DNA of 64,000 nt, taken from Parastagonospora avenae f. sp. tritici 18332-5. Taxonomy: Eukaryota > Ascomycota > Dothideomycetes > Pleosporales > Phaeosphaeriaceae. The notes under the pieces are model-generated. The model was not told where the DNA came from. It made no database searches and worked only from the letters and a program-made list of their open reading frames with translations. The translations under genes and the position numbers were made by a program. Where the stretch lies: the NCBI GenBank assembly GCA_022559985.1, contig JAFJTR010000067.1, positions 108,100 through 172,099 of the forward strand. The letters are read 5' to 3'. Positions within the stretch are counted from its first letter, which is position 1, and the number at the start of each line of letters is the position of its first letter. Positions 11,851 to 22,330 of the stretch are shown in pieces.

Positions 11851-13918
11851 CTAGTTGGCATAGTATTCCAATCCCGTTCCCAGCGTTTCGCACTGCGGCA
11901 GCTCACGCCACGCTTCGTTCCTGACATTGACATCCAACACCCTCACCGGCTTCGCGTTGCTCGCACCAACCGGATCCCAAGCTCCAGCTTTAGCAACAAA
12001 CATGGTCGTGTTAGTGAAGCCCCTAGCGTTCAAATAGTCCTTCGCAGGCGTCGGGTCACCCGTGCGCGCAAACGCACTCCACGAATCGACAATGTACTGA
12101 CTGAACGGGATGTCGTTCTGATCTCTCGGGACTTTACCCTGACTGATCGTCGTTCCAAAGACAGCGTATAGCTCGCCCGAATGGCACTTGTAGAAGGGCA
12201 ACGTAGGGTCGCCAAAGGGATGCGCCGGAGTGACAGGGGCTTCGCAGGCAGGCGGGTTAGGGCTGTATCCCGCAATCTGGTATGCGCGATCGAATTCATA
12301 TGCGTAGATCTTCGTGAAGACCTTGTTCTTGGCTGCAACATGGGCGGTACTCTGGGCAAGGCAACGGAAGATGCGGTCCGTGGACACTCGCGAGGTCAGG
12401 TTGAACAGGTTTTGCGTTGTAAGGGCATTGTACGGGATTGGGAACACCGATGGGTTACCGATGACAGTGGAGACTGGCAGACTGGCAGTGGCATAGACGG
12501 CGGTGAGGTTGAGTGATGTCGGGTAGGAGATGAAGTTGGAGCCGTCGTCGTGCATCAGGCCGGCCAGGATGGGTATGGAGAGCTTGGGGCCTGTCGAGGA
12601 GAGGGAGAGGCCGGAATTGGGGAGAAAGGCACCATCGGCAACGGGAAATCTGGATCACGTTAGTGCGTAGTTCAACGCAAGACATGCTTCCTACAACGTA
12701 TTGAACTTACTGGACAAATGTCTTCTGACTGTAAAGCTTCAAAGCGTCGATCTTCCTCAAGCAGTCGATCACGTCGCTCGAATTGGTACATCCTGATTCG
12801 CTGATAATGGACCTGGTCTGGTTGGCGTACGCTGAGATGGGCTTGTATGTCGCATATCCAGTGCCATCGCCTGTAGCAATCAACGGCGAGCTCTGCATGA
12901 TGGCACCCGCGACCTTCTTGCTTGCTTGTGGGGAAGCAAGTAGCGCCCTCACAGATGCTGAGCCTGCGCTTTGTCCGAAGATGGTGATCCTATCCTTATC
13001 TCCTCCAAAGTCTTCGATGTGGGCGCGAATCCAGTCCAGCGCAGTGCTCTGGTCGCGGATACCTTGGTTGCCTGCCACAGTTGTGTTTTCGACTGAAAGA
13101 AAACCGAGCGTGCCCAGTCTGTAGTTGATCGTGACGGCTACAACGTCTCCTCGCGACGCAAGAGCGCTTCCATCGAAGGTCGGATCACTGGCAGCACCAG
13201 AAGTGAAGCTCCCTCCATATATCCACACCATTACCGCCTTCTTCTTGTGTGCGGCGACTTTGCCGTTGGGCAGGTATGGTGTCCATATGTTCAGCGACAG
13301 ACAGTCCTCACTGCACGTCTTGCAGTTCAGCTGGATGCATGTTGGGCCATACTCTAGCGCAGATGTGTTCGGTGCAGGCGGGAGGTAGACTGATTGTGCG
13401 AAGCGTGCAGGTATGGTCGCATAGTTGAGTCCCAGGAAACGGAACGCTTTGCTTTGTCGAATACCCGTGATGGTCGCGTTGTTAGTTGTGACGGTTACTT
13501 GGGAAGCAGTGCCGTTCACTGTGTTGGAGCACAGTGCGGGCAATGCGGTAGAACAAGCAGTGCTCGTGACCCTGCCGTCGACATTGATTGCTCGACATCC
13601 CGCCGTGCTGTTGCCACCAACCCAGAATGTGCCAACATTATCACTGCTCTTGCCGTGGGTGAGGAAGCGGAGGAAGCCTAGGTCCTGCTTCAAGCCGTCT
13701 GGGTTCCAGAGGGCCGTCCCAAGGGCAGCGCATCTTGAGGCAGCGCTCGAGTAGCTGCATTGGGTGCGAAGCGCGACGACTGCTGCATTTCTCGTAGTGT
13801 CGTTGCCGTAGAGGTCATTGTGGGTGACGATGGACAGGTCCGAACCGACAGACTGAGGGCTCACAGCCGCCGCGACGACAGAGAGAAGCGGTAACGAAAG
13901 AGACAAGAGACGAGTCAT
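11851..13918 (-). CDS. Secreted type-B carboxylesterase/lipase with N-terminal lectin-like extension
   Basis: Extracellular alpha/beta-hydrolase of the carboxylesterase type B/cholinesterase family; substrate unknown. Exons 12711-13918 and 11851-12649 (61-bp intron), 668 aa. Signal peptide about 1-24. Oxyanion loop YGGSF near 234-238, nucleophile elbow GQSAG with Ser317, and catalytic His559 in the KCHSGELY-VFG block. The catalytic acid position usually reads DEG but here reads DDG (437-439), so Asp438 would stand in for Glu. Residues about 30-135 are an extra cysteine-rich segment with the spacing and FWVGG/ALC words of a C-type-lectin-like fold. Many N-x-S/T sites fit a secreted glycoprotein. 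Overlapping 3' ends with RKM5 are likely. Confidence 0.92.
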
Positions 13919-15847
13919 TGCGAACACGACGAGAATCGAGAATGCGACATGATGCAAAGGCGCCGTAGGGCTACCAATTGTACCCACGGTGTAATAAGAT
14001 AATTTCAAACCCTACCGTCAGGCCTACCCCACGATGCGGAGAAGCACGGCGGGCTTGACTCGTTTGGTGCTACTTTTATAAACTACGGTTGAAATGATGA
14101 AGATGTACAGGGACATCCGGGCAGTGCTGGAGTCTCGCCTCGGCTGCGAGATCGAGCGAGCGCGTATTGAGCAGCATCTCCGTGACGAGGTTGCGGAGAT
14201 CGTTTTACGCCTTCCTAAGGCAGGAGAGGCTGAAGACGTTTGCAGGCCTACGAGTCGTGTTGTTGTGTAATCAAAAAGCGACGTGTAGCGTCAGGCTGCG
14301 TAATTAAGCACGTAAGTTGTAAGTCGCAATTTCGGGTGCTGTCTGTGCGAAGTGTGCCACGGGCGCGCCCAGACGCGGTGCTGTTTGTTTGTGTAGGATG
14401 AACGCTCGGGGTGATGATATGCGAACGCTGCGCGGGACACGCAGCGGTCTAGGGCGCCCAATCTCTGGGGAACAGGCTGGACTGTGTGTCCATCTGTGCT
14501 CTGGCGACGCGACACGCAGAAGCCGCGTGAAATGCGAGAGCTAATAGAATGTGGCTACGGATGGCTCGGAGCTGTTGTTGTACTCGTCGGGTTCACTGTG
14601 CTCGGCCGGGTAGCAGGCAGATGGTGGCAGCGACGGCTGCGGATGACGTTGGCCTTTATGCACGTTTCAAAAGCGCGGTTTGGAGCGGGGGCAGGTGCGT
14701 GCGGCTGGCAGCCGTCCTTATCACGCCCTCTCGACAGCGACTGCCTCTTCACCACGCCTCCCGGAAGTTTGTCGGGCCGGGCACACGCCGTGGACTCGAG
14801 GAATGTCTTGAGCAGCGGGCATTCCATGCGCGCGTCAGTGTCGGTCTGTTTTCATCATCACAAAGCTCAGGCCACGACGGCGAACGGCAAACCGAACATG
14901 ATCGACATCCCAGCGAAACTCCTCACGCACCTTGCCCCTTCCGTACTAGGCGCATGGTCCCACATGCTGCGCGGCTGTTCATTGGTCGCGTTGTCGCTGC
15001 CGTCTCATCACACAATTCAGCGCCCCTTCCGACTCTGTTGCATCTTTTATCTCTCGCGATGCCGGCGGTCGTCCTCATGGTACCCTGGCCACGCTCGTCA
15101 AACAATATGCCCTCTACTCAGTGCGCACAGTCGCGCCAGAGCCGTCGTAGATATGATTCGCCGTTGCTCAGTTGCTCACTGCACGCTTTGCTGCTAATTT
15201 CAGCATTCTAGCGTTTTGCTCACGAAAGCTGGACTGTACGCACAGACCAGACCTCTTTGTGAGCTAACCGAATGCGCGATTCCTCCTCATTCGCACCTTT
15301 GCTGTCCTGCATTCACCACTGACTCCGTCGCCTCCACGAACATCCTCTCTGCCACCCCGAATCGCTAACAGCGCAGCTCCCGTGGTCGAACTCGTGGCCC
15401 TTGACTGCGCGCCCTGCTTCCTTTGTTGCTGTCGCCGACCACGCCCTCCGAGACCCGCCTCTTTCTCCCTCTCTCGTCACCTCTCCTTTACCGTGCGCGC
15501 ACCACATGGACACGTCTGCCCGCGAACTCAGCACCCTCTTCTGATGATAGCGGTGCCCTCACGCGTGCTCCGTGACGTTGCAGTGCCATTTCCCACGCCC
15601 GCCTCCTCTGTCCACGCTCCTGGACACGAAAGCCTCTTCTCCAGGCCCCCAGCTCCGCGATAAACACTCGAATCGACCCAGAACGCCGGCAGTCCGCTGC
15701 CAGCCGTCGTTAGATTCGTTGGCGTCGTCCGTGCCAGTTGTGCTTTGGTCGTTGTCGCGTAGGGCGTCATGCGATCCAAGGCACGTAGAGCCTGAGCCAC
15801 CCACAATACCATCCCACAGTCCCCTTGTTCAGCGTGTCTGCCAGATT
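13919..15847. other. Intergenic/leader region upstream of SET3-like gene
   Basis: 1.9 kb between divergent starts. Long overlapping open frames on the plus strand (14484-15197 and 14549-15211) read the same DNA in two frames and have arginine/serine/cysteine-rich composition typical of GC-rich noncoding DNA. The final 600 bp are CT-rich and open in the frame of the downstream gene, consistent with a long 5' leader. Confidence 0.55.
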
Positions 15848-18778
15848 ATGACTGACGTCTCGTCGGTCAAGGCGCACGCTGAACCTCAGCCAGCTCCTAC
15901 ACCCACGCCAAACGGTGCCACACCACCCGCCTACACCAACGGCTCCCCCGTCCCAGACGGAACGATAGAGGAAGAAGAATCGTCCACGATAAAGTGCATA
16001 TGTGGCTTTGCCGACGATGACGGCAACACCGTCTTGTGCGAGAAGTGCGACACATGGCAGCACATCGTGTGCTACTACGAGTCCGCTCAGCATGTCCCAG
16101 ACGTGCACGAGTGCACTGACTGTGCTCCACGCCCTGTCGACAAGACCAGCGCATCCGAAAAACAGCGCCTGCGACGAGAGATGCTTGTTGAACGGAAAGG
16201 TCGACCGAAGACCGCAGCCAAGAACCCGAAGAAACGTACCAAGGACACTTCCGGTGCCGTCCAGCCTAACGGGTGGCCATCGCATACCACCGAACTACAC
16301 TACAACCCCGAGCGAAAAAGTGGCAGCCCGCGAGATCAGCCTCCACCCAACAAGCGTCCAAAGACCAGCCATCGCACCTCCAACTCCGTGAGCATCAGCC
16401 AAGCGCCTTCTCTCGTTCCGGCTTCTCGCAAACGGGGCGCTTCAGTCATCCTCAACGGACACAGCCCCGTCAAGTCTCCTACCAACCCAGACGCTTCAAT
16501 GGAGGAGTTCTCTTCCGAGTTCATGACCCTCTATCGGCAGTCAGAACCACCTGCACCAGACTCGAACTCATACACCAGCATCGGTGTAGCCAACGACATT
16601 TCGACTTGGCTAACAGACCCTGAAGCTTTGGCTGATGCCAGCGGCGGCAAGAAACCACATGACCTTTTCTCACGCATAGATCAACCAATACACGAGCTCG
16701 GCGCACCCAGCATCGCCAAGCAAATCGAGGTGGACTCTGGCATAGTCGCGCATGGGCAGCACCCGCAGTGGCATTTCATCATCGTAGATGAAATTGTTGC
16801 TGAAGGCGGATACATTGGCGAACTCAAAGGCTTGGTGGGGCGCAAGGAAGACTACTTCTCCGACCCCTCAAATCGTTGGGAGCTTCTGCGGCATCCTGAA
16901 CCCTTTGTTTTCTTTCCACCCCATCTCCCCATCTACATCGATGTGCGGCGAGAAGGTAACATTCTTCGCTACGCGAGGAGAAGCTGTGTGCCCAACATGC
17001 ACATGAAGATCTTTATCGAGTCGAGCAACGAGTTTCACTTTTGCTTCCTTGCCTCACGACAGATTGATCCCGGCGAGGAGCTTACTGTTGGTTGGGATAT
17101 CGACTCTGAAGTGTTCAAGCAGCTAGCAAAGGTCGTCACAAACGGCGCAAAGGACGGCTTCAGGAAAATACAACCATGGGCTTCATGTGTGCTAGCCAAC
17201 TTTGGCGGGTGCGCATGTGACACATCCACTGGGCATGAGTGCCTCCTTGAGCGTGCCCGCCGCAGCACCATTGCTGAGCAGCCAAAAACCAAGGGAAGAA
17301 AGACAAAGAAATCGCAAATCTCACCACTGAGCACAGGCCATGCCACAAATAGCCGCGCGGGCAGCGAGACGTTGAACCACGATGCCGGCGATGACGACCA
17401 AATGGACGCTAGATCCACATCGGGCTCCCGCAAGTCTAGCAGTCGTGATCACACGCCAGCTACCCACTTCTCTACCGAGGGCGACCTGAAGATGTCTGAG
17501 CGCGAGAAGCGAAAGCTCCAACAACAGGAAAAGCTGTTCAAGCAGATGGATTTCGATGCTGACCACAAGGGCAAGAAGGGCAAGCGAAATAGCGCTGGGT
17601 CTTCCCTGAACACGCCCAGCCTGTCATCTACCGTAAGGCGCTTCTCCCGAGCGTCACTTTACGATACTAATGCAGTTGTACAGAAACGCTTGGGTCATCC
17701 GGAACCCTCTCCATCGGCACGGCATCGCGAACACAGCCACGGTGTGGCCCGCAAAACGTCCGGCAGCTCGACGAAAACCAATGGCCGCGCTGCACCCAGA
17801 CCGAAACCTGTGTACAAGGAAGCTTCGACACAAACAGAGGATGACAGCCCTGTCGCGCCTCAGAGCTATGCAAGGCCACGCGACATGAAGCCACCTATGT
17901 CGTTCAAGCGCAAGCTCCTACAACAAGCCCAAGAAGACAAGATCCAGCGGGAACGCATTCGATCAACGTCTGTCAAGATGGAACGCAAGTCACCCGCCCT
18001 CAAGGACGTGTCCTCGAACAAACCCTCGCCATTACCTCCTTCCCCGCCACTAGAGGAGCCATCGACCATGGACACCTCAACTGGCCCGACTGTCGACATC
18101 ACACCTCGCGAGCCGACTCCGGCGAAGGAGACAACGCCGCCACCCACCGTCGATGTAGACATGGAAGAAGCCGAAGTCACTACTCCGAAGCGTATCGAAA
18201 CCAAGGAAGAGGATATGGTAGATGCACCTACTCTAGACGTCTCCCCAAGGACTTCACATCCTCCACTCAACCCCCCTGCACCGCCGTGGCCTTCATCGGC
18301 ACCTCCCGCAGAAGAACCCCTAAAGGCCGTCGATCTACATGTCGATATGCCAGCAAAGTCCGATCTCGTGAACTCTGCTGAGGCTGCCCTTGTGCCCACA
18401 CCAGGTTCGGTTTCGAACGCTCTGACCGGGAGCGCCGTCGCGCAGTCCCCTGGTAGCTTAACGATTGGATCGCCTTTCTCTCCAGCGGTCAACAACGCCG
18501 TCAATCCCATACCAGCGCGCAAAAAGCTAAGTCTGAGTGACTACACGAGCAGAAGAGCAAAGCTAGCTCAGACACATTCCACGGGCTCAAACTGTACGCC
18601 CCCACTTGCGGCCTCACAGTCTACGAGCTCGCCAACGTTGTCGACGGCTAGCCTGCCGGGCAACAACTCCCCGCCACGGAAGAGTGTCGAGCCGGCATTG
18701 CCACCTCTGACAGAAGAAATCAACCCACCAGAACCGACACCTGTCGCAACGGTGGCCTCTACTTCTCCTTCGACATGA
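15848..18778 (+). CDS. SET3: SET3-like protein (PHD finger + SET domain)
   Basis: Chromatin regulator resembling yeast Set3/Set4 and animal MLL5: a PHD finger reads H3K4 methylation and the SET domain in this branch is usually thought to lack strong methyltransferase activity. Intronless, 976 aa. PHD finger residues 50-92 with the C-x-C, C-x2-C, H-x2-C, C-x2-C ligands (C50, C52, C64, C67, H72, C75, C89, C92). SET domain about 294-425, containing GYIGELKG, RRSCVPNMHMK and a PGEELTVGWD C-terminal motif. The rest is disordered, rich in Ser/Pro/Lys, with a lysine-rich helical stretch near 545-580. The start at 15848 is chosen because the 92 upstream in-frame codons look like translated leader. 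Confidence 0.88.
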   Translation: MTDVSSVKAHAEPQPAPTPTPNGATPPAYTNGSPVPDGTIEEEESSTIKCICGFADDDGNTVLCEKCDTWQHIVCYYESAQHVPDVHECTDCAPRPVDKTSASEKQRLRREMLVERKGRPKTAAKNPKKRTKDTSGAVQPNGWPSHTTELHYNPERKSGSPRDQPPPNKRPKTSHRTSNSVSISQAPSLVPASRKRGASVILNGHSPVKSPTNPDASMEEFSSEFMTLYRQSEPPAPDSNSYTSIGVANDISTWLTDPEALADASGGKKPHDLFSRIDQPIHELGAPSIAKQIEVDSGIVAHGQHPQWHFIIVDEIVAEGGYIGELKGLVGRKEDYFSDPSNRWELLRHPEPFVFFPPHLPIYIDVRREGNILRYARRSCVPNMHMKIFIESSNEFHFCFLASRQIDPGEELTVGWDIDSEVFKQLAKVVTNGAKDGFRKIQPWASCVLANFGGCACDTSTGHECLLERARRSTIAEQPKTKGRKTKKSQISPLSTGHATNSRAGSETLNHDAGDDDQMDARSTSGSRKSSSRDHTPATHFSTEGDLKMSEREKRKLQQQEKLFKQMDFDADHKGKKGKRNSAGSSLNTPSLSSTVRRFSRASLYDTNAVVQKRLGHPEPSPSARHREHSHGVARKTSGSSTKTNGRAAPRPKPVYKEASTQTEDDSPVAPQSYARPRDMKPPMSFKRKLLQQAQEDKIQRERIRSTSVKMERKSPALKDVSSNKPSPLPPSPPLEEPSTMDTSTGPTVDITPREPTPAKETTPPPTVDVDMEEAEVTTPKRIETKEEDMVDAPTLDVSPRTSHPPLNPPAPPWPSSAPPAEEPLKAVDLHVDMPAKSDLVNSAEAALVPTPGSVSNALTGSAVAQSPGSLTIGSPFSPAVNNAVNPIPARKKLSLSDYTSRRAKLAQTHSTGSNCTPPLAASQSTSSPTLSTASLPGNNSPPRKSVEPALPPLTEEINPPEPTPVATVASTSPST

Positions 18779-19224
18779 GCGACACGAGTTACGATACCCC
18801 GCTCCTTACAGTGGCCCTTGCCCATTTCTGTTTGTTATGCTAGAAGGCTGGGGATTCTTACCTGGCGGAACGCCGGACGCGACGCTTTTCCCACTCACAC
18901 ATACTCTATTCTTTGTTCTGAATTGGAAATGTACAACATGTAATCGCGACAATTGTTCACTTCCTCTTTCTCTCCTTTTTATTTCTCCTCGACCACCTGC
19001 CTGCTTTTCCTGGTCTGTGCTTTACGAATATTACTTTGGATGATGGGATGGGACGGGATAGGTTCAAACTTTCCTAAGAAAAGCTGGGACCCGGGTAGTC
19101 TTCTTTTATTTCTGCGCAGCGAGGGTGGAATCTATACGGAGAAGATGTGTGCGGGTGTGCCCAAGAGGAACACGGTCTACTGCAGACCGCAAGCGAAACC
19201 CGCGCGGATATGAAAGGTTCGAAT
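18779..19224. other. SET3-like 3' region
   Basis: About 450 bp after the SET3-like stop with T-rich stretches typical of a fungal 3' UTR and terminator. No gene recognised. Confidence 0.45.
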
Positions 19225-19372
19225 AAGTTAACCATAAACATAAGAAACAAGAAATCTTTTCTACACACAACAATGGGCGGATATGTACTTGCGATGTGAT
19301 CATGAAGATACTACCTCTATCTACAAAACCACAGACAGACGCCAATCAAAACAGCCTCCCCTCCTCCCTCGC
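19225..19372. repeat. Relic duplicate of the 3' end of the cupredoxin-like gene
   Basis: This stretch matches 23113-23272 in the same orientation with scattered substitutions and small indels. Shared anchors are the run tcttttctacacacaacaatggg (19255-19278 region), the word acctctatctacaaaa and the word cgcc-atcaaaaca-cctcccc. In the intact locus it covers the last codons and the 3' UTR of the cupredoxin-like gene (minus strand). The copy therefore looks like a small segmental duplication that decayed. Confidence 0.6.
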
Positions 19373-19587
19373 CGGCGCCGCTCGCTGTACATACGCATCA
19401 GGGTCTGTCTACTGTCTTCAAATCTCCAGCTTTCAAAGTCGCATTTATCCTCCACGAGAATCCATCTCCCGCGCTTTTGATCAGTCGCCTCAAGCTCATA
19501 GTCTAACACACACATGATAAGCTCAGGATCACCCGCTTCAATTTCTCGATAGCGAAATACCCTTTCAGGCTGCAGAAGCTTTCAATG
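19321..19587 (-). other. Protein-like open segment, possible terminal exon of an unidentified gene
   Basis: On the minus strand from just after a TGA (about 19587) down to a TAG at 19321, the frame reads like real protein: a PERVFRYREIEAGDPE block, then a segment with VLDYELEATDQKRGRW and WRFEDSRQTL. A splice-acceptor-like TTCTGCAG precedes it. No upstream exon could be found because the DNA beyond (19.8-20.1 kb) is degenerate tandem repeat. Its last codons run into the relic duplicate. It may be the surviving 3' exon of a destroyed gene. I do not recognise the family. Confidence 0.3.
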
Positions 19588-19822
19588 ATGACAAATGCAA
19601 GGGCTGCGGCGCATCGATGGCAATTGCGAACGTCAACGTCAAATACTGCTATGTGGGGCGAAATCGTTGATTGTATTCAGAGCAACTATCTAAATGCCAC
19701 TATATGTACGAGAAAGGAGATTTAAGTGATAAGACTAGCTAGTACCGCGAGGAAGTGAAATACATGAAGACTGTGGTAGTCATGGGCATGCGCAATAATT
19801 CCAAAGCGATATGCTAGTTCTC

Positions 19823-20075
19823 AAGGTAGAAAGACAACGGGTAAAGAGAAAACGGCGTAAAACGATGAAATGACCATGGCGGATCTTGAGGAACAAGAAC
19901 GACGGATAAAGAAAAAATGATACAGCGATCCCAGAGCAATGATGATAGCCGTGAGGGACATCGGAGTGCAAGGACAACAGGTATATAGAAAACAACGCAA
20001 AGCACTAAGATGACTATGGTGATGCGAAGGGTACATAGACAACAGGTAAAGAGAAACAGTAAGGCGAATCGGACT
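19823..20075. repeat. Degenerate tandem repeat, 3-4 copies
   Basis: Four successive blocks of about 60-80 bp share a core resembling gacaacgggtaaagagaaaa, followed by a variable aac/gatgac part (cores near 19832, 19900, 19974 and 20040). Copies differ at many positions. The minus-strand frames through it all give the same Leu/Phe-rich nonsense, as expected for a repeat rather than a gene. Confidence 0.55.
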
Positions 20076-20679
20076 GTGCCGCGCTGCAAGAACATGGTGT
20101 TCTTGGGCACTCGTCTCAGAAATGAATGTACACACATGAGCCCAGTGACGCACTACATCGCGGGCCAGGATGGAATATGGGATGGTAGGCCAGTGGCTAG
20201 ATGGAAGCCTTGGACTATGGCTGAGTATAGATGTTGTAACGGCGCAGGTGGAGGAGCTGACCGTGGAGGACAGTACGACTGAAGGTATAATACGATGCCA
20301 CCAAGTCCAATTTTGGCGACGTATTTGATGAGAAGTTTTTTCGCTTAGCGCCTCTCATAGTATAGGTGATATGTGATCCGCTGACATGTATTCGGGAGAT
20401 GGACCAAGGTAACGTGGAGTCGTTCCAGGACCGTGTTGGGAGGCCGGCCTGTAAAATCATGTGGCCCGCCCCTGGACAATATATCAGTGACTGCATAGAA
20501 TAGTATATGGCGGAGCTTACAGAATGCTAATTGAAGATAGTTTAAGCTTCTGTTGAAGCCAACGACTCAAGGCTTCTGTATCTGACTTGCGAGTCGCAGC
20601 GTGGTATGGCTTGTATTTTGTGAGAAGTACTGTAGTCTGAAGTGGACTCTGGTTCTGGTGGTACTCTAACCAAGCAACG

Positions 20680-21615
20680 TTACGGTCTGCCCAGATGCTC
20701 TGGGGTAAGGGGTTGTAGTTGCCAGCTGTGGTATTCAATGTCACATCCTGGTTGTGAGGGGATGCTGACCACATCATGTCGGATTGGAATTTCCTGGGAA
20801 AATCGGAGGCTCTCCCGAGTAGAGAAAGTATGTAGGCAGGGAATAGGAATAGGAATAGGAATAGGAAGCTCACTTTTGGACGAACGTGAGCAGGTAGATA
20901 AACAACAATAAACTGAATCTGGGGAAGTTATAACATATCTGGATATGCTCAGAACCTAGACAATGCTTCTCATGCCTCGGAGTGCTAGATTTGCTGTTGC
21001 ATGTTTACCCATTCGTTGAGTCCGAGACCGTTGAGCACGAGGACGTGTTTAGAGACAGCGGCAACGAGAAGACTAACAGCGAATCGTCGAGAACGAGATA
21101 AGCGCTTCCTGTGGCATGAGATCAGTGTGTGAGACCTCCAAAGAGCTGCTGTATAGATCTAAGACAATCTGGGGAAGATCGAGATTTGCGGCCTTGAAGG
21201 CAGTAGGGTTGATGTCGAGCACGGTGGGAACTACACCTTGGACACTTCTCGCCGTCTCCTTTCGGATCTCTTCTTGGCTGAGCAAAAGAGAGCCCTGAGG
21301 AGCTGATACGTTGCGAACTGTTTGTTGCTCAAATTCGAAGTATAGATGGATGCAATCGATGACACATAGAATCCTCGTCTTGTCGAATAGCGGAGGTCTC
21401 AAAACAGTCGCGATGAACTGTGCGAAGTTTTGTGATAATGTCTCGATAGTAGGCTTGGGTGTCTTGGTATGGCATAAGGACATGGAAATTTGGATATATC
21501 TGTGCACGACAAAGCTACACATAGCTGCTACCGGCTTCCAGTTCGAAGATCCACCCTGTTTCTCCATGCTCGTTAGTAGTTGCGAACGGAATTCATCCAC
21601 ATGTGGGTCAAGCAT
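20680..21615 (-). CDS. Unidentified multi-exon gene candidate with a frame break (possibly a pseudogene)
   Basis: An open frame from ATG 21615 to a stop at 21073 reads like ordinary protein (HVDEFRSQLLTSMEKQ, LFDKTRILCVIDCIHLYFEF, VVPTVLDINPTAFKAANLDL). At about 21085 the protein-like signal moves to the next frame and continues (FAVSLLVAAVSKHVLVLNGL) through three phase-compatible exons: up to 21009, 20874-20918 and 20680-20793, with GT-AG introns of 90 and 80 bp. No intron was found that joins the two frames, so either a splice was missed or a one-base shift broke the gene. The family is not recognised. The 80-bp intron contains a (GGAATA)n run. Confidence 0.3.
20841..20868. repeat. Hexanucleotide microsatellite (GGAATA)n
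   Basis: About 4.5 perfect copies of ggaata/aatagg; lies inside a proposed 80-bp intron of the minus-strand candidate gene. Confidence 0.85.
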
Positions 21616-21700
21616 AGAGTATCCAAGTTGCAGGCAATTCAAGGAACGGGATCTCAACTTCGAACGAACACATCAACTACGACCCAGGCGCGCAAATTCT

Positions 21701-22071
21701 AACAATCTAGCAGCATTCGTTGGTCATATCTCATCTTTCCACCTCCACTATTAGATGCCCTTCAGTTGTCGTACCGTTTTTTGTTGTAATATCGCATCCC
21801 TATCTCTCCATGTGCATTGTCACTCCTCTGGGCCGTTCTCTCTCGTGGTGAACGCCCAGAGGGGCGGACCCATAACAATCTGGCAGCATTGGTTGGTCAT
21901 GTCTCATCATTCTACATTCGACCCAATGCGTTGGAACAGGTTCTCCACTGTTAGATGACATGTAGCTTCCCGTCTCTAGTGCCGCACCGCTTCCCCGGTG
22001 TCATACTGCACCCCTGTCTCCCGTATGCACTGTCACTTCTTCAGCCTGTTTCTTCGGTGGTAAACGCCCAG
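21701..22071. repeat. Diverged tandem duplication (two copies, perhaps a third)
   Basis: Copy 1 (21701-21859) and copy 2 (21873-22071) begin with aacaatct-gcagcatt-gttggtcat and end with gtggt-aacgcccag. Copy 2 carries about 40 bp more in the middle. Most differences are C/T or G/A, with copy 1 the more AT-rich. A weaker third copy may run from about 22090 to 22170. No coding function seen. Confidence 0.65.
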
Positions 22072-22221
22072 GCATATTTGCTTCTTGACCATCGACCACT
22101 TAGCTCCACTTTTTGTTGCGATCGTCCATTGTGCGACCAAACGCTTCTCCCCTTCCCGCATGTCTCACTTACCTCCTGTGAGGTGTTGATATTGAAGGAT
22201 CCCAGATGCCTAGGTAGGAGG

Positions 22222-22227
22222 TATAAA
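22222..22227 (+). promoter_or_regulatory. TATA-like box
   Basis: tataaa about 105 bp upstream of the ATG at 22331, followed by a pyrimidine-rich leader; supports transcription of the small candidate gene downstream. Confidence 0.4.
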
Positions 22228-22330
22228 CCCGAGCATCTAACGATAGTAGAAAGCTTTCCACCACATTTCTCGTGCCTTCTTCAACACCATCGTCTTAGAA
22301 CGAATCCCTGCCGTCCTTCACTTCCCCACA

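Noticed and set aside
14484..15211. Two overlapping plus-strand frames of 220-237 codons upstream of the SET3-like gene
   Set aside because: Same DNA read in two frames, both Arg/Ser/Cys-rich, with no motif; typical of GC-rich noncoding DNA.
20344..20873. Alternative minus-strand reading through 20873-20529 spliced to 20475-20344
   Set aside because: Looks partly protein-like (GRPPNTVLERLHV), but it competes with the three-exon reading whose phases and intron signals agree better; kept only as an uncertainty.
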